The position numbers and the translations under genes are program-made. Below are positions 36,571-47,947 of a DNA stretch of 64,000 bases, piece by piece (position 1 is the first letter of the stretch; every line of letters begins with the position of its first letter). The stretch is taken from positions 2,003,001-2,067,000 of the forward strand of contig NZ_CP018097.1 of assembly GCF_001886695.1 (NCBI RefSeq). The letters run 5' to 3'. Below the pieces are notes generated by a model. It searched no databases. It was given only the letters and a program-made list of their open reading frames with translations, and was not told where the DNA came from. Source of the DNA: Aurantiacibacter gangjinensis. GTDB lineage: Bacteria > Pseudomonadota > Alphaproteobacteria > Sphingomonadales > Sphingomonadaceae.

Positions 36571-39141
36571 ATGAGCAGAAAGCGCCAAATCGTGCCTTCC
36601 GATGAAGGCCTGTCCGGCGAGACGGTCTACAACACCGATCTCAGCCAGTCCGATGACGCCTACGAATTGCAGGCGGAGGAGGAGTATCACGAAGCGTATG
36701 ATGATGAGGCGCCCGCCTCTCCTCGTGCCACGTGGCTGGCGCCTGCCTTCACGATCTTGCTGGCCCTCGCCTGGACCGGCTTTTTTGGGTGGGTGAACCA
36801 TCAGGCTATGCTCGCCGGCGCGGCGCCTGCGCAGTGGGTGGACTGGATCGTGCAGTGGTCGGTTCCGATGGTGCTGCTGATCGGTCTTTACCTGCTGGTC
36901 ATGCGCAATTCGCGGCGCGAAGCCAACCGCTTCACCGATGCCGCACGGGCACTTTCGACCGAGTCTGCGCAGCTGGAAGCCCGCCTGCTGACGGTCAATC
37001 GCGAACTTGCTCTTGCGCGCGACTTCATCGCCTCGCAATCCAACGATCTGGAAGCACTTGGCCGCCTCGCGACCGAGCGCCTTTCTACCAATGCCGACAA
37101 GCTTCAATCCCTGATCCGCGACAATACCGCGCAGGTCGAAGCCATCGGCCATGTCAGCGACAATGCGGTCGTCAATATGGAGACGCTGCGCGAACAATTA
37201 CCGGTGCTCACCAACGCCGCGCGCGATATGAGCAACCAGGTCGGTAATGCCGGCAATTCCGCGCAGCGACAGATCGACGAATTGCTGGCGGCGTTCGAAC
37301 GGCTTGGCGCACTTGAAGCTGCGAGCGAAGAGCGGGTCAGCGGGATCAACGAAGCGATCAGCACCACGCTGGGCGATTTCAATTCGCAGATCAATGCCAT
37401 CGGCGACCTGACCGAACAGCGCTTCAGCCATCTGCGCACCACGAACGAGCAGTTCCGCTCCGACCTCGAAAGTTCGGAAGAGCGTGTGTTCGATGCGATT
37501 GCAGCGCGGTCCGAAGCGCTATCGCAGCAACTGGCAAAAGATGCCGAAGCAATGCGGGAGCGGGAGGCACAGGCCGCAGCCGCCATGCGTGAACGCATCG
37601 TGACGTTGCGTCTGGAAGGTGAACGGCTTGTCAGCGCCATCGATGGCGGGCAGTCCGACGCGTCCAAGCGCTGGGGCGATGCCATCACCGGCCTGGAAAA
37701 CCGGATGAAGGAAGTACTCGAGGGAGTCATCAAGCTGGATGAGGCCGCCACCGAAAACGCGCGCAAACGCCTTGTGGCCCTGAATGAGGAAGCACAGCGC
37801 GTCGACCAGCGGCTCGCATCGAGCATGAACACGTTCGAGGACGATTTCGCCATGCGGCGCGAACGCAACCGCGAACGCGAGGCCGAGGCGATCGAAACGC
37901 TCGAAGCGCAGATCGCCGAGTTCGACGCACGTATTGCGCAGCGCAAAGAAGATCACCTGGTACACATCGCCGCGCTCGCCGAACGTGAAGAGGCGTTGGC
38001 GGAGCGATTGACGACGCTCGATACCGATATGGCTGCGCTCGGCGCGAATGCCGAGAATGCGAGTGGTCGGATGAGCGAGGCCGCGCAATTGCTGACCGAT
38101 CGCCTCACCCAATCGCGCGGCACGATGGAAGAAAGCGACGCGCTGCTGGGCAAGCTGACCGATGACAGTGTTCGATTGCTAGAGCTGATCCGAGCAACGG
38201 CGGAGCATTCGCAAGGCGACCTCGCCGAGAGCGTCGGAACAGCAGAGACGCGCCTCACCGGTTTCGCCGAGAAGACCTCGCAACTGCGCGAGGATATTGC
38301 AGATGCGGAGCAGCGCAGCGCCAATATCGTCGTCCAGCTGGCATCGGTGCATGAGAAGCGCGGTTCGACCAATGAGGAGCTTGCCGAGCTCGAGCAGCGA
38401 TTGGGTCGCCTCCTCGAGGAAAGCGAGCAGATCGCCCACCGGACCTCCAATGAATTGACCAGCGGCATCGAAGCGTTGACCGAAGCCTCGCGCAATGTGC
38501 TCGCCAATCTGCGGACCGAGCAAACCGGCGCGGTCGAGGAGATCGCACGCGATATCTGCGAACAAAGCCGCGAGCAAATCGTCCGTGCATTGCGTGCAGA
38601 GGCAGAAAAGGCGATTACGGAACTCGAAGATATCACAATGCGCTCTCAGCGCAGCGGTCAGGATACCGCGGCCATGTTGCGCGACCAGATGGACCGTGTG
38701 GCGGAACTGGCCGGCAATCTGGAACAGCGCGTGGAGCATGCGAGGGAGCGGGCCGAGGAGCAGGTCGATAACGATTTCAGTCGCCGCTCGGCGCTAATCA
38801 CCGAGGCGCTAAACTCGACCGCCATCGATATCTCGAAAGTTTTCGAGAACGACATCGGCGATGTGGAATGGGCCAATTACCTGCGCGGCGATCGCGGCAT
38901 CTTCACTCGCCGTGCGGTGCGACTTCTCGACAAGCAGGATGCGCGGAAGATCAGCGAAATCTATTCCGAAGACGGCGAGTTCCGTGATGTCGTCAACCGC
39001 TACATTCACGATTTCGAAGCGATGCTGCGCGGCATTCTTTCCACCCGCGATGGCAATGCGATAGCGGTAACGCTGCTTTCCAGCGATATGGGCAAGCTCT
39101 ACGTGGCGCTGGCGCAGGGTATTGAACGCCTGCGAAACTAG
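36571..39141 (+). CDS. Very long coiled-coil membrane protein (TipN/polar-growth-protein-like)
   Basis: An 856-residue protein. An acidic cytoplasmic N-terminus (1-52) precedes two membrane helices (about 54-75 and 89-111). Residues about 115-760 are nearly continuous coiled coil rich in Glu, Arg, Ala and Gln. A conserved-looking C-terminal segment of about 95 residues follows (DVEWANYLRGDRGIFTRRAV, then DGEFRDVVNRYIHDFEAML). Two N-terminal membrane helices plus a giant coiled coil is the architecture of Caulobacter TipN and of rhizobial growth-pole proteins, which mark the new pole. I propose the same type here on architecture only. It is a single gene, divergent from the gene at 36406. Confidence 0.6.
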   Translation: MSRKRQIVPSDEGLSGETVYNTDLSQSDDAYELQAEEEYHEAYDDEAPASPRATWLAPAFTILLALAWTGFFGWVNHQAMLAGAAPAQWVDWIVQWSVPMVLLIGLYLLVMRNSRREANRFTDAARALSTESAQLEARLLTVNRELALARDFIASQSNDLEALGRLATERLSTNADKLQSLIRDNTAQVEAIGHVSDNAVVNMETLREQLPVLTNAARDMSNQVGNAGNSAQRQIDELLAAFERLGALEAASEERVSGINEAISTTLGDFNSQINAIGDLTEQRFSHLRTTNEQFRSDLESSEERVFDAIAARSEALSQQLAKDAEAMREREAQAAAAMRERIVTLRLEGERLVSAIDGGQSDASKRWGDAITGLENRMKEVLEGVIKLDEAATENARKRLVALNEEAQRVDQRLASSMNTFEDDFAMRRERNREREAEAIETLEAQIAEFDARIAQRKEDHLVHIAALAEREEALAERLTTLDTDMAALGANAENASGRMSEAAQLLTDRLTQSRGTMEESDALLGKLTDDSVRLLELIRATAEHSQGDLAESVGTAETRLTGFAEKTSQLREDIADAEQRSANIVVQLASVHEKRGSTNEELAELEQRLGRLLEESEQIAHRTSNELTSGIEALTEASRNVLANLRTEQTGAVEEIARDICEQSREQIVRALRAEAEKAITELEDITMRSQRSGQDTAAMLRDQMDRVAELAGNLEQRVEHARERAEEQVDNDFSRRSALITEALNSTAIDISKVFENDIGDVEWANYLRGDRGIFTRRAVRLLDKQDARKISEIYSEDGEFRDVVNRYIHDFEAMLRGILSTRDGNAIAVTLLSSDMGKLYVALAQGIERLRN

Positions 39142-39162
39142 CGGCTGCCGCGCGACGGTTTC

Positions 39163-39435
39163 TTAGCTCGGCGGCGTGCCCCAAATGTTGATATCGTCGA
39201 TGGTTATCCAACCCTCGAACCAGTTGGCGATGTAGAGCGCTGTCAGCGCCGCGCTGAGAATAGTGGCGCGCAACACCACCCGCCCGGGCCGGAAGTTGAC
39301 CGGGGCGCTGTCCGCCTGCCCGGGGATTTTTTCCACCCCCGCCTCGTCCGCCGTGCGGACGCCGAATGGCAGGAGCAGGAACGCGCTCATCACCCAGAAG
39401 AGCGCATAGATCGCAATGACAGAAGTGATTGCCAT
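39163..39435 (-). CDS. DUF1467 family membrane protein
   Basis: A 90-residue protein with two membrane helices (about 5-25 and 58-76) and the conserved FWVMSAFLLLPFGVRTADE followed by PGQADSAPVNFRPGR, typical of DUF1467. The family is confined mainly to alphaproteobacteria and usually lies downstream of ribonuclease J, as it does here with a 6-base gap. Function is unknown. Confidence 0.88.
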   Translation of the reverse strand: MAITSVIAIYALFWVMSAFLLLPFGVRTADEAGVEKIPGQADSAPVNFRPGRVVLRATILSAALTALYIANWFEGWITIDDINIWGTPPS

Positions 39436-39441
39436 AGGCGG

Positions 39442-41091
39442 CTACCCGCGCGCCAGTATGACGCGCGTCTGCGGCTTCTTGCCGGACCAGCGCTGAACGG
39501 CACGCCGAGCCGCGAGCCGCGCGGCTTCCTTCACCGCTTCAACATCGCGGGCGCGCCCGCCTTTCAGCTTGCCCAGCGCATCGCGCACATCGCTCTCCGC
39601 TTCTGCCACGAAGGCTGGGTAATCCTCGTCTAGAGGCAGACCGATACCTTCAATCTGCACGGCACCGCTGTCGCCTACGACGACAATCAAAATGCCATTA
39701 TGCGCAAGCCGACGACGCATGGTGACAGCTTCGCCATTGGCAGGCACGATGATGTCGCCATCGAGCACGAGCCTACCTGTATATATCTCGGCGAGCTTTT
39801 CCGGATGGCCGGGTGCGAGCCGGATAATGTCGCCATTCTTCTGCACGATGTTGTGTGCAATGCCGTTAGCCTGGCCGAGACGCGCCTGCTCCATCATGTG
39901 CCGCATCTCGCCGTGGACGGGAATCAGGATGTCCGGGCGTACCCAACCATACAGCGCCTCAAGCTCCGGCTTGCCGGGATGGCCGGATACGTGAATCTCG
40001 CTCTGCCTGTCGGTCACCATCACGATGCCGCGTTCGGCAAGGCGATTTTGGACGCGGCCGATGGCGATCTCGTTGCCCGGGATCTGGCGGCTGGAGAACA
40101 GGATGACATCGCCCTTGTCGAGGCTGAGCGGGTGATTGTCTTCGGCGATGCGGCTGAGCGCGGCACGCGGCTCACCCTGCCCGCCTGTTGCGACGATCAT
40201 GATCTCGCCGCGCGGCAGGCTCATCGCCGTGTCGAAATCGACGGTTCGCGGCAGGTCATCCAGATAACCGTTCGATTGCGCGACTTCGATGATCCGGTCG
40301 AGCGAACGACCAGCCACGCAGAGTTGGCGTCCGGTGCGTTTCGCCACCTCGCCCAAAGTCTGCAGGCGCGCGACATTCGATGCGAAGGTGGTCACCAGCA
40401 CGCGCCGCCCGTGATGCTTTTGCACCTCTTCCAGCAGGCCGCGGAACACCGCACCTTCGCTGCCGGAGGGCACCGGATTGAACACATTGGTGGAATCGCA
40501 CACCAGCGCCAGCACGCCCTCATCGCCGATCTCGGCAAGTTCTTCGTCGGTTGCCGGCGTGCCGATCTGCGGCTCCTCATCCAGCTTCCAATCGCCGGTG
40601 TGGAAGATGCGCCCATGCGGCGTGTCGATCAGCAGGGCATTGCCCTCTGCAATCGAGTGGGCCAGCGGGATGTAGGTGACGGTGAAGGGGCCGAGCGAGA
40701 ACTCGCCATGGTCCTCCTCGATCACATTGAGTTCGATCTCGTCGGTCAGACCGGCCTCGTCCAGTTTCCGCCGGATCAGGTCTGCCGTGAATGGTGTCGC
40801 ATAGAGCGGCACGCCAAGGTCGGCAGCGAAATAAGGGATCGCGCCGATATGGTCCTCATGGGCATGGGTGAGGACGATGCCCAGCAGGTCATCGGAGCGC
40901 TCCTCGACGAATTCGGGATCGGCGAACATCAGCTCGGTGCCGGGATATTCGCTGGCGCCGAAACTCATGCCGAGGTCCACCATCAGCCACTTGCCCTGGC
41001 AGCCATACAGATTGACATTCATGCCGATCTCGCCGGACCCGCCCAGAGCGAGGAACAGCAATTCGTCTTCGGGCGTGTAGTCTTTTTTCAT
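39442..41091 (-). CDS. rnj: Ribonuclease J
   Basis: A 549-residue metallo-beta-lactamase-fold RNase with 5'-exo and endonuclease activity. The zinc motif HAHEDHIG lies at 76-83 in [18 protein letters not shown]; the beta-CASP segment includes [13 protein letters not shown] and [12 protein letters not shown], followed by VHVSGHP-type sequence ([12 protein letters not shown]). The C-terminal domain ends with a basic tail ([12 protein letters not shown]). Its ATG overlaps the coaX stop (ATGA). It processes rRNA and turns over mRNA in alphaproteobacteria. Confidence 0.95.
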   Translation of the reverse strand: MKKDYTPEDELLFLALGGSGEIGMNVNLYGCQGKWLMVDLGMSFGASEYPGTELMFADPEFVEERSDDLLGIVLTHAHEDHIGAIPYFAADLGVPLYATPFTADLIRRKLDEAGLTDEIELNVIEEDHGEFSLGPFTVTYIPLAHSIAEGNALLIDTPHGRIFHTGDWKLDEEPQIGTPATDEELAEIGDEGVLALVCDSTNVFNPVPSGSEGAVFRGLLEEVQKHHGRRVLVTTFASNVARLQTLGEVAKRTGRQLCVAGRSLDRIIEVAQSNGYLDDLPRTVDFDTAMSLPRGEIMIVATGGQGEPRAALSRIAEDNHPLSLDKGDVILFSSRQIPGNEIAIGRVQNRLAERGIVMVTDRQSEIHVSGHPGKPELEALYGWVRPDILIPVHGEMRHMMEQARLGQANGIAHNIVQKNGDIIRLAPGHPEKLAEIYTGRLVLDGDIIVPANGEAVTMRRRLAHNGILIVVVGDSGAVQIEGIGLPLDEDYPAFVAEAESDVRDALGKLKGGRARDVEAVKEAARLAARRAVQRWSGKKPQTRVILARG

Positions 41092-41867
41092 GTCTCTCCA
41101 GCACGGTCTGCGAGGATTTGCAGCCCGCGAATTGTCAGGTCGGCGTCGATAACGTCGAATATGTCGGTCTTCTGATCGAAGAGGATGGCGAGGCCGCCGG
41201 TTGCGACCACTTTGACCGGTCGGCCGATTTCAGCCTTCATCCGCTCGATCAGCCCTTCCATCATGGCGACATAGCCCCAGAAGACGCCGATCAGCATCTG
41301 GTCTTCGGTATTACGCCCGATAACGCTGGAGGTTTCCGGCGCGCGAATGGCGATGCGTGGCAATTTCGCCGTCTTGCCGACCAGCGCGTCGAGCGAGAGG
41401 TTGATGCCGGGCGCGATGATACCGCCTTTATAAGCGCCGTTGAAATCGACAGCCTCGAACTTCGTCGCCGTGCCGAAATCGACGACGATCATGTCGCCGC
41501 CGACCAGTGCGTGCGCGGCAATGCAATTCAGTGCGCGGTCGGCGCCAAGCGTATGCGGCTGCTCGACATCGATTTCGAAGCCCCATTCGGCAGCGCCCTG
41601 CCCGGCAATGATCGGTGTGATACCGAAATACTTCTGCGCCAGCACGGTGAGGTTGTGATCGGCACGCGGCACGACGGAGGCGAAGATAATCCGGCTGATG
41701 GCACTGCGTTCTACGCCTTCCATGGCGAGCAGTTGCAGTAGCCAGGTGGCGTATTCATCACCTGTGCGGCGGCCATCGGTGGCAATGCGCCAGCGCGCGC
41801 GAATATCGCTCCCCTCGAACAGGGCAAACACGACATTGGTATTGCCGACATCGATGGCGAGCAGCAT
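41088..41867 (-). CDS. coaX: Type III pantothenate kinase
   Basis: A 259-residue ASKHA-fold kinase for the first step of coenzyme A synthesis. It has [19 protein letters not shown] with the phosphate-binding D6, the mid-region [20 protein letters not shown] and [14 protein letters not shown], and the late [11 protein letters not shown]. The start ATG 41867 overlaps the birA stop (TGATG); the frame extends further upstream, but that lies within birA. It requires a monovalent cation in characterised homologues. Confidence 0.95.
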   Translation of the reverse strand: MLLAIDVGNTNVVFALFEGSDIRARWRIATDGRRTGDEYATWLLQLLAMEGVERSAISRIIFASVVPRADHNLTVLAQKYFGITPIIAGQGAAEWGFEIDVEQPHTLGADRALNCIAAHALVGGDMIVVDFGTATKFEAVDFNGAYKGGIIAPGINLSLDALVGKTAKLPRIAIRAPETSSVIGRNTEDQMLIGVFWGYVAMMEGLIERMKAEIGRPVKVVATGGLAILFDQKTDIFDVIDADLTIRGLQILADRAGET

Positions 41868-42586
41868 CAATCGTTCTCCAGCATCACATCGCCTGCGTGA
41901 ATGGCAGTTGTCGCGCCATCGGGCAAACGCAACAACAAGGCTCCGGTATCGCCGAGGGCCGCGAATGTGCCCGAAACTATTTCTCCATCGGGTGCGTGGA
42001 CCCGCAGGCGGCTTCCAACAGGATGGGCTGCGGCGGCCCATCGGCGCAGGATCGGCTCGTGGCCGCTTTCCCACCAGCGGGCGAGTTCGATGGCGAACTG
42101 CTGCGCCAGCGTGCGCGCAAACGTGTCGAGCGGCGGGGTCTTTGCGCTGTCCGAGAGCGCCGACACGACACGATCCTCGATTTCCGGCGCGCTAGCGAGG
42201 TTGACGCCGATCCCGATCACGACGACCTGCTGATGGCGCTCCAGCAGCAGTCCGCAAAACTTCGCGCCTGCCAGCAGGACGTCGTTCGGCCATTTCATCC
42301 GGAGCGCGCCGGGATCGGGCAGCAGCGGCAAGACCGTCTCGTAGACGGCCAGTGCCGCGACAAAGCTTAGCGTTTCGGGCGGCGGATTGAAGGGCGGCTC
42401 CAGATTGACGACGGTGGAGCCGGTGAAGTTTCCCTCGCCGTCCAGCCAAGCCCTGCCCTGCCTGCCGCGCCCCGCCGTCTGCCGCTGCGCTACAAGCCAG
42501 TGGCCATCCGGTACGGCGTCACCGCGCGCTAGCCGTGCCAGCAGGTCTGCATTGGTGGAGCCGGTTTCGGCGACGGTTTCGATCAC
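41867..42586 (-). CDS. birA: Biotin--[acetyl-CoA-carboxylase] ligase
   Basis: A 239-residue monofunctional biotin protein ligase without an N-terminal repressor domain. Motifs are [13 protein letters not shown], the biotinyl-AMP loop GRGRQGRAW (about 39-47), [20 protein letters not shown] and [14 protein letters not shown]. It attaches biotin to the AccB carrier. The start is GTG 42586, 8 bases after the nuoN stop. Placement between nuoN and coaX is common in alphaproteobacteria. Confidence 0.93.
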   Translation of the reverse strand: MIETVAETGSTNADLLARLARGDAVPDGHWLVAQRQTAGRGRQGRAWLDGEGNFTGSTVVNLEPPFNPPPETLSFVAALAVYETVLPLLPDPGALRMKWPNDVLLAGAKFCGLLLERHQQVVVIGIGVNLASAPEIEDRVVSALSDSAKTPPLDTFARTLAQQFAIELARWWESGHEPILRRWAAAAHPVGSRLRVHAPDGEIVSGTFAALGDTGALLLRLPDGATTAIHAGDVMLEND

Positions 42587-42594
42587 CGATTAGG

Positions 42595-44067
42595 TCAGGC
42601 AGGCACGATCATCGCGAGCGACGCGGCTGCCATATCCGCCAGATTGCCGAGCGGCCCAATCAGCAGGTAGCCGAGCGGGGAGATCAGCAGGGTGCAGATC
42701 GCCAGCAAGGCCCAATGCGGTGTGTCGCCATCGCCCTTGATCGTGTCGGCAGGCTCATCGAAGAACATGACCTTCACGATCTTGATGTAATAAAACGCGC
42801 CGATCACGCTGGCCGCGATACCGATGGCGGCAAGTGCCAGCAGGTCCGCTTCAACGGCAGCCTGGAAGACGACGAACTTGCCCCAGAAGCCGAAAAGGGG
42901 CGGGATGCCCGCAAGGCTGAACATCAGCGCAAGCATGCACCAAGCGAGCACGGGCCGCGTGACCGAAAGGCCTGCCAGGTCCGAAATGCCTTCCAGCTGG
43001 TTGCCGTCTGCGTCGCGCATCAGCATCACCGCGACGAAACTGCCGATGGTCATCACCGTATAGATCGCGAGATAGACCATCATCGCGCTGGCCCCCGCAG
43101 CCGTGCCGACGGCAAGGCCGATCAGGATGAAGCCGACATTGTTGATCGAGCTGAAAGCCAGCAGCCGCTTGATATTCGTCTGGCCGATTGCGCCCAGCGC
43201 ACCGATCACGATGGACAGCAGCGCTGCGAAGATAACGATCTGCTGCCAAGCGAGCGCCTGCGATCCGAACGCCTCCAGCGATACGCGCGCCAGCAATGCA
43301 ATGGCCGCGACCTTGGGCGCGCTGGCAAAGAACATCGTGGTAGGCGTCGGCGCGCCTTCATAGACGTCCGGCGTCCACATATGGAACGGCGCGGCGCTGA
43401 TCTTGAAGGCGAGACCCGCCAGCACGAAGGTCAGGCCGAACAGCTGGCCAGTGGTCAATCCGCCGGAAATAGCAAGCGCAATGCCTTCGAAACTGGTCGT
43501 ACCGGCGAAGCCATAAGTCAGGCTCATGCCGAAAAGCAGGATGCCGGAAGCGAGCGCGCCGAGCACGAAGTATTTCAAGCCTGCCTCTGCCGAGCGCACA
43601 TTGTCGCGCAGGAACGCAGCAAGCACGTAAGCCGCCAGCGAGTTCAGTTCGAGACCCATGTACAGCGTGATGAGGTCGTTGGCCGACACCATGATGCACA
43701 TGCCCAGCGTGGCGAAGATCACCAGCACCGCATATTCCGGCCGCTTCGCCGCCGCTGCCGAAAGGAAGCGCGGCGCGACGATCAGAGCGGCGGCTGATGC
43801 GGCGAAGATCAGCAGCTTGGCAAATGCTGCGAAGGCATCGGCGCGGAACAGGTCGGCAAAGGCCAGCGTGTCCGGTCCGGCAGCCCCGTAGAGTGCAACC
43901 GGCAGGACCAGCGCGAAGGCCGCGCCGAGGGCCACGACGGCCAGGATATGGACGGCGCGGGCCGACTTATCGCCGACGAAGGCCGATACCAGAAGCAGGA
44001 TCAGACCGGAGACGGCCAGCACCAGTTCCGGCGCGATCAGCTGGAACGAGGCGGAATAGTCGATCAT
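42595..44067 (-). CDS. nuoN: NADH-quinone oxidoreductase subunit N
   Basis: A 490-residue antiporter-like membrane subunit of complex I with about 14 helices. Diagnostic stretches are LITLYMGLELNSLAAYVLAA, KYFVLGALASGILLFG and FKISAAPFHMWTPDVYEGAP, which carries the key lysine and the TPDVYEG motif. It is one of three proton-pumping modules with NuoL and NuoM. Its ATG overlaps the nuoM stop. Confidence 0.96.
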   Translation of the reverse strand: MIDYSASFQLIAPELVLAVSGLILLLVSAFVGDKSARAVHILAVVALGAAFALVLPVALYGAAGPDTLAFADLFRADAFAAFAKLLIFAASAAALIVAPRFLSAAAAKRPEYAVLVIFATLGMCIMVSANDLITLYMGLELNSLAAYVLAAFLRDNVRSAEAGLKYFVLGALASGILLFGMSLTYGFAGTTSFEGIALAISGGLTTGQLFGLTFVLAGLAFKISAAPFHMWTPDVYEGAPTPTTMFFASAPKVAAIALLARVSLEAFGSQALAWQQIVIFAALLSIVIGALGAIGQTNIKRLLAFSSINNVGFILIGLAVGTAAGASAMMVYLAIYTVMTIGSFVAVMLMRDADGNQLEGISDLAGLSVTRPVLAWCMLALMFSLAGIPPLFGFWGKFVVFQAAVEADLLALAAIGIAASVIGAFYYIKIVKVMFFDEPADTIKGDGDTPHWALLAICTLLISPLGYLLIGPLGNLADMAAASLAMIVPA

Positions 44068-45578
44068 TCGCCCTCTCCTGCATTGGCCGGCCCTGTCATG
44101 GCGAGCTGAGCATCGCTAGCGGGCGCTGCGGCGGCGAGCCTGTCGTCGAGAACCTGGATATCGGCGCGCATGGGAGCAAGGAAACTTTCAGGGTAGATAC
44201 CCATCCACAACACCGCCGCGGCGATAGGGCCGAGAAGCAGGTATTCGCGGACGGTAAGGTCTGGCATGGCTGCGGCGTCGGCATTTTTCTGCCCGCCAAA
44301 GCACACGCGGCGATAGAGATAGAGCATGTAGGCCGCGCCGAGGATAATGCCGGTCGTGGCTACGAAGGCCACCCAGCTATTCGCCTGGTAAATACCGGCC
44401 AGCGCCAGGAATTCGCCCACGAAATTGCTCGTGCCCGGTAGGCCGATGCTGGCCATGGTGAACAGGAGGAACAGCGTGGCATAGGCCGGCATGTTGATGG
44501 CAAGGCCGCCATAGCGATCAATCTCGCGCGTATGCAGCCGGTCGTAAATCACGCCGACGCACAGGAATAGCGCGCCCGATACCAGGCCGTGGCCCAGCAT
44601 GATCATCATCGCGCCTTCCAGCCCCTGGACGTTGAAGGCAAACAGGCCGACCGTCACGATCGCCATGTGGGCGACCGAGGAATAGGCGATGAGCTTTTTC
44701 ATGTCGTGCTGTACCAGCGCGATCAGGCTGGTGAGGACGACCGCTACCATGCTCAGCCCCCACACGAGCCATGCGAATTGCGCGCTGGCATCAGGGAACA
44801 TGGGCAGGCTGAAACGGATGAAACCGTAACCGCCCAGCTTCAGCAAAACGCCTGCCAGGATGACAGAGCCTGCCGTCGGCGCCTGCACGTGCGCGTCAGG
44901 CAGCCATGTGTGAACCGGCCACATCGGCATCTTCACTGCGAAGCTGGCAAAGAATGCGAGCCACAGCCATGTCTGCGCCGCGGGCGCGAAATCATATTCC
45001 ATCAGCACGGGGATGGAGGATGTGCCCGCCTCGTTCACCATCCATAGCATGGCGATCAGCATCAGCACCGATCCCAGCAGCGTGTAGAGGAAGAATTTGT
45101 AGCTGGCGTAAATGCGGTTGTCCCCGCCCCAGACGCCGATGATGAGATACATCGGGATGAGGCCGGCTTCGAAGAAGATGTAGAACAGGAAGATATCCTG
45201 CGCGGCGAACACGCCGATCATCAGCACTTCCATGATGAGGAAGGCCGCCATGTATTCGCCGACGCGCGTCTTGATGGCTTCCCAGCTCGCGCCGATGCAG
45301 ATCGGCATCAGGAAGACGCTGAGCATGATGAGCATCAGGGCGATGCCATCGATGCCGAGGGCGTATTCGAAGCCCGCGAACAGGTCCGCACGTTCCATGA
45401 ACTGCCACTGCGCGCCGCCGATATCGAAGTTGACCCACAGCAGGATGCCGAGCGCCAGGTTCACCAGCGTCGCCGCCAGCGCGAGCATGCGCGCAGGCTT
45501 CGCATCGAGGAACAGGCAGATGATGGCCGCCACAAGCGGCACCAGCATCATCACCGAAAGGATTGGAAAGCCGATCAT
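44064..45578 (-). CDS. nuoM: NADH-quinone oxidoreductase subunit M
   Basis: A 504-residue antiporter-like subunit. It has [17 protein letters not shown] with the conserved Glu, [20 protein letters not shown] and [20 protein letters not shown], then [15 protein letters not shown], all characteristic of NuoM. It pumps protons in the membrane arm. The start overlaps the nuoL stop (ATGA). Confidence 0.97.
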   Translation of the reverse strand: MIGFPILSVMMLVPLVAAIICLFLDAKPARMLALAATLVNLALGILLWVNFDIGGAQWQFMERADLFAGFEYALGIDGIALMLIMLSVFLMPICIGASWEAIKTRVGEYMAAFLIMEVLMIGVFAAQDIFLFYIFFEAGLIPMYLIIGVWGGDNRIYASYKFFLYTLLGSVLMLIAMLWMVNEAGTSSIPVLMEYDFAPAAQTWLWLAFFASFAVKMPMWPVHTWLPDAHVQAPTAGSVILAGVLLKLGGYGFIRFSLPMFPDASAQFAWLVWGLSMVAVVLTSLIALVQHDMKKLIAYSSVAHMAIVTVGLFAFNVQGLEGAMMIMLGHGLVSGALFLCVGVIYDRLHTREIDRYGGLAINMPAYATLFLLFTMASIGLPGTSNFVGEFLALAGIYQANSWVAFVATTGIILGAAYMLYLYRRVCFGGQKNADAAAMPDLTVREYLLLGPIAAAVLWMGIYPESFLAPMRADIQVLDDRLAAAAPASDAQLAMTGPANAGEGE

Positions 45579-47632
45579 GAGAACAGCACCCAGGTGACGG
45601 CGGCTACAAGGCCGATAAGCATGATCAGAGCGTAACTCGTAAGATAACCGGACTGCACTTTCTTCGCGAGGCCGCTGCCTTGCGACACGACCCAGGCTAC
45701 GCCGTTCGGACCGAAGCGGTCGATCGTGCCTTCATCGCCCTTCTTCCAGAAGATGCGGCCAAGCCAGAAGGCGGGCTTCACGAACAGGAGATCGTACAGT
45801 TCGTCGAAATACCACTTGTTGTGGATGAAATTGTAGATCGGACCCAGTTGCTGCGTCGTCTCGCGCGGCAGGTCAGGACGGCGGATGTAGGCCATCCACG
45901 CGACAAACAGGCCGAGCAACATGACGACAAGCGCCGAGTATTTTACCCAATAGGGGACTTCGGTAATCGCCTGCATCAAGGCCGGATCGAAGGCGAGCGA
46001 GCCCGCCCAGAAGTTCTCTTCTGCACTGAGGAAGGCATCGTGGAAAATCTGTCCGGCGAAGATTGCGCCAATGCTCAAGACGCCGAGCGGCACGAGCATG
46101 GTCCAAGGGCTTTCATGCGGATGATATCCGCCTGTGCCCGGCGCATGATCGGGCGACGGAACCGTGTGGTCGTGCAACTCGCCGGCATCCTCTTGCACCG
46201 GCGGATTGTGTTCCGAGGGTTCGTCATGCCCGTGCGCGACAGCGTGCTGGATGTGCTTGCTTTCGATCCAGCGCGGCTTGCCCCAGAAAGTGAGGAACAT
46301 CAGGCGCCAGCTGTAGAAACTGGTCAGCAGGGCGGCAAAGACGCCCACCCAGAATGCACCCGTGCCATGGCCGCCAGCAGCGTAGGACACCTCCAGAATG
46401 GCGTCCTTTGACCAAAAGCCTGCGAAACCTGCGCCGAGGTGATAGATACCAACCCCGGTAATCGCCAGCGTGCCGATCAGCATCGCCCAGAAGGTGAACG
46501 GTATCTCCTTCCGCAGGCCGCCATAATAGCGCATGTCCTGCTCGTGATGCATGGCGTGGATGACGCTGCCCGCACCGAGGAAGAGCAGCGCCTTGAAGAA
46601 AGCGTGCGTGAAGAGGTGGAACATCGCTGCGCCATAGGCGCCGACACCAGCGGCGAAGAACATGTAGCCGAGCTGCGAGCAGGTGGAATAGGCGATGACC
46701 CGCTTGATGTCCCACTGCGTGGTGCCGACGGTTGCGGCAAACAGGCAGGTCGCCGCGCCGATGATGGTAACGGCCGCCAAGGCGACCGGCGCTGCCTCGA
46801 ACATGGGCGACAGGCGGCAAACCATGAACACGCCCGCCGTTACCATGGTCGCGGCGTGGATCAGCGCGGAGACAGGCGTCGGGCCTTCCATCGCGTCGGG
46901 CAGCCAGGTGTGCAGGCCCAGCTGCGCGGATTTGCCCATGGCGCCGATGAACAGCAGCAGGCACAGGATCGTCATCGTATCCCAGCGCGCGCCCATGAAG
47001 CCGATCGTGCTGCCGGCCATGGCGGGCGCTGCTTCATTGATCGCGTCGATGCTGGTCGTCTGGAAGACGAGGAACGTGCCGAAGATGCCGAGCATGAAGC
47101 CAAGGTCGCCCACGCGGTTGACGACGAAAGCCTTGATCGCGGCGGCATTGGCGCTTGGCTTCTTGTACCAAAAGCCGATCAGCAAATAGCTGGCGAGGCC
47201 CACCCCTTCCCAACCGAAGAACATCTGCACGAGATTGTCCGCCGTCACCAGCATCAGCATGGCGAAGGTGAACAGCGACAAGTAGGCGAAGAAACGACTC
47301 TGATCCGGATCTTCGTCCATATAGCCCCAGCTATACAGGTGCACGAGGGCGGATACGGTGGTGATGACCACCAACATCACGGCGGTCAGTGTATCGACCC
47401 GCAGCGCCCAGTCGAATGTCAGGGCACCGGACTGAACCCAGGTGAGCACCGGCGTAACGCCAGCCTCTGCGGTGCCGTTCAGGAAACCGAGGAAGATTGG
47501 CCAGCTAAGCGCCGCTGCAAGGAACAGCGCGCCGGTCGTCACCAGCTTGGCCGCCGTCTGGCCGATCACGCGGCCGAAAAGGCCTGCGACGATAGCCGCC
47601 AGAAGCGGTGCGAAGACGATGATCTGGATCAT
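45575..47632 (-). CDS. nuoL: NADH-quinone oxidoreductase subunit L
   Basis: A 685-residue distal antiporter-like subunit. [40 protein letters not shown] and [20 protein letters not shown] are the signature stretches. The C-terminal part contains the long lateral helix typical of NuoL, interrupted by a His-rich loop (about 470-510: [19 protein letters not shown] and [20 protein letters not shown]) that is longer than in E. coli. The loop could bind metal ions, but this is speculative. Confidence 0.97.
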   Translation of the reverse strand: MIQIIVFAPLLAAIVAGLFGRVIGQTAAKLVTTGALFLAAALSWPIFLGFLNGTAEAGVTPVLTWVQSGALTFDWALRVDTLTAVMLVVITTVSALVHLYSWGYMDEDPDQSRFFAYLSLFTFAMLMLVTADNLVQMFFGWEGVGLASYLLIGFWYKKPSANAAAIKAFVVNRVGDLGFMLGIFGTFLVFQTTSIDAINEAAPAMAGSTIGFMGARWDTMTILCLLLFIGAMGKSAQLGLHTWLPDAMEGPTPVSALIHAATMVTAGVFMVCRLSPMFEAAPVALAAVTIIGAATCLFAATVGTTQWDIKRVIAYSTCSQLGYMFFAAGVGAYGAAMFHLFTHAFFKALLFLGAGSVIHAMHHEQDMRYYGGLRKEIPFTFWAMLIGTLAITGVGIYHLGAGFAGFWSKDAILEVSYAAGGHGTGAFWVGVFAALLTSFYSWRLMFLTFWGKPRWIESKHIQHAVAHGHDEPSEHNPPVQEDAGELHDHTVPSPDHAPGTGGYHPHESPWTMLVPLGVLSIGAIFAGQIFHDAFLSAEENFWAGSLAFDPALMQAITEVPYWVKYSALVVMLLGLFVAWMAYIRRPDLPRETTQQLGPIYNFIHNKWYFDELYDLLFVKPAFWLGRIFWKKGDEGTIDRFGPNGVAWVVSQGSGLAKKVQSGYLTSYALIMLIGLVAAVTWVLFS

Positions 47633-47641
47633 GTTGCCCCC

Positions 47642-47947
47642 TTACCCCTTCATCCGGTTCACATCGTCGACCGCGATGGTGCCACGGCCACGGAAATAGA
47701 CGACCAGGATGGCAAGCCCGATGGCCGCTTCCGCCGCCGCGACAGTCAGCACGAACATGGCAAACACCTGGCCGGTCAGATCATTCAGGAATGCGCTGAA
47801 AGCGACGAGATTGATGTTCACGCTCAGCAGGATCAGCTCGATAGCCATCAGGATGATGATGATGTTCTTGCGGTTCATGAAGATGCCCAGCACCCCCAAC
47901 ACAAACAGGATCGAACTGACGATCACATAGTGCTCGATACCGATCAC
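47642..47947 (-). CDS. nuoK: NADH-quinone oxidoreductase subunit K
   Basis: A 101-residue subunit with three membrane helices. The conserved glutamates are in [20 protein letters not shown] and [16 protein letters not shown]. It connects the quinone site to the antiporter modules. Its start overlaps the nuoJ stop. Confidence 0.97.
   Translation of the reverse strand: MIGIEHYVIVSSILFVLGVLGIFMNRKNIIIILMAIELILLSVNINLVAFSAFLNDLTGQVFAMFVLTVAAAEAAIGLAILVVYFRGRGTIAVDDVNRMKG

Noticed and set aside
39700-41175. 491-codon plus-strand open frame
   Set aside because: Antisense to ribonuclease J, which is unambiguous.
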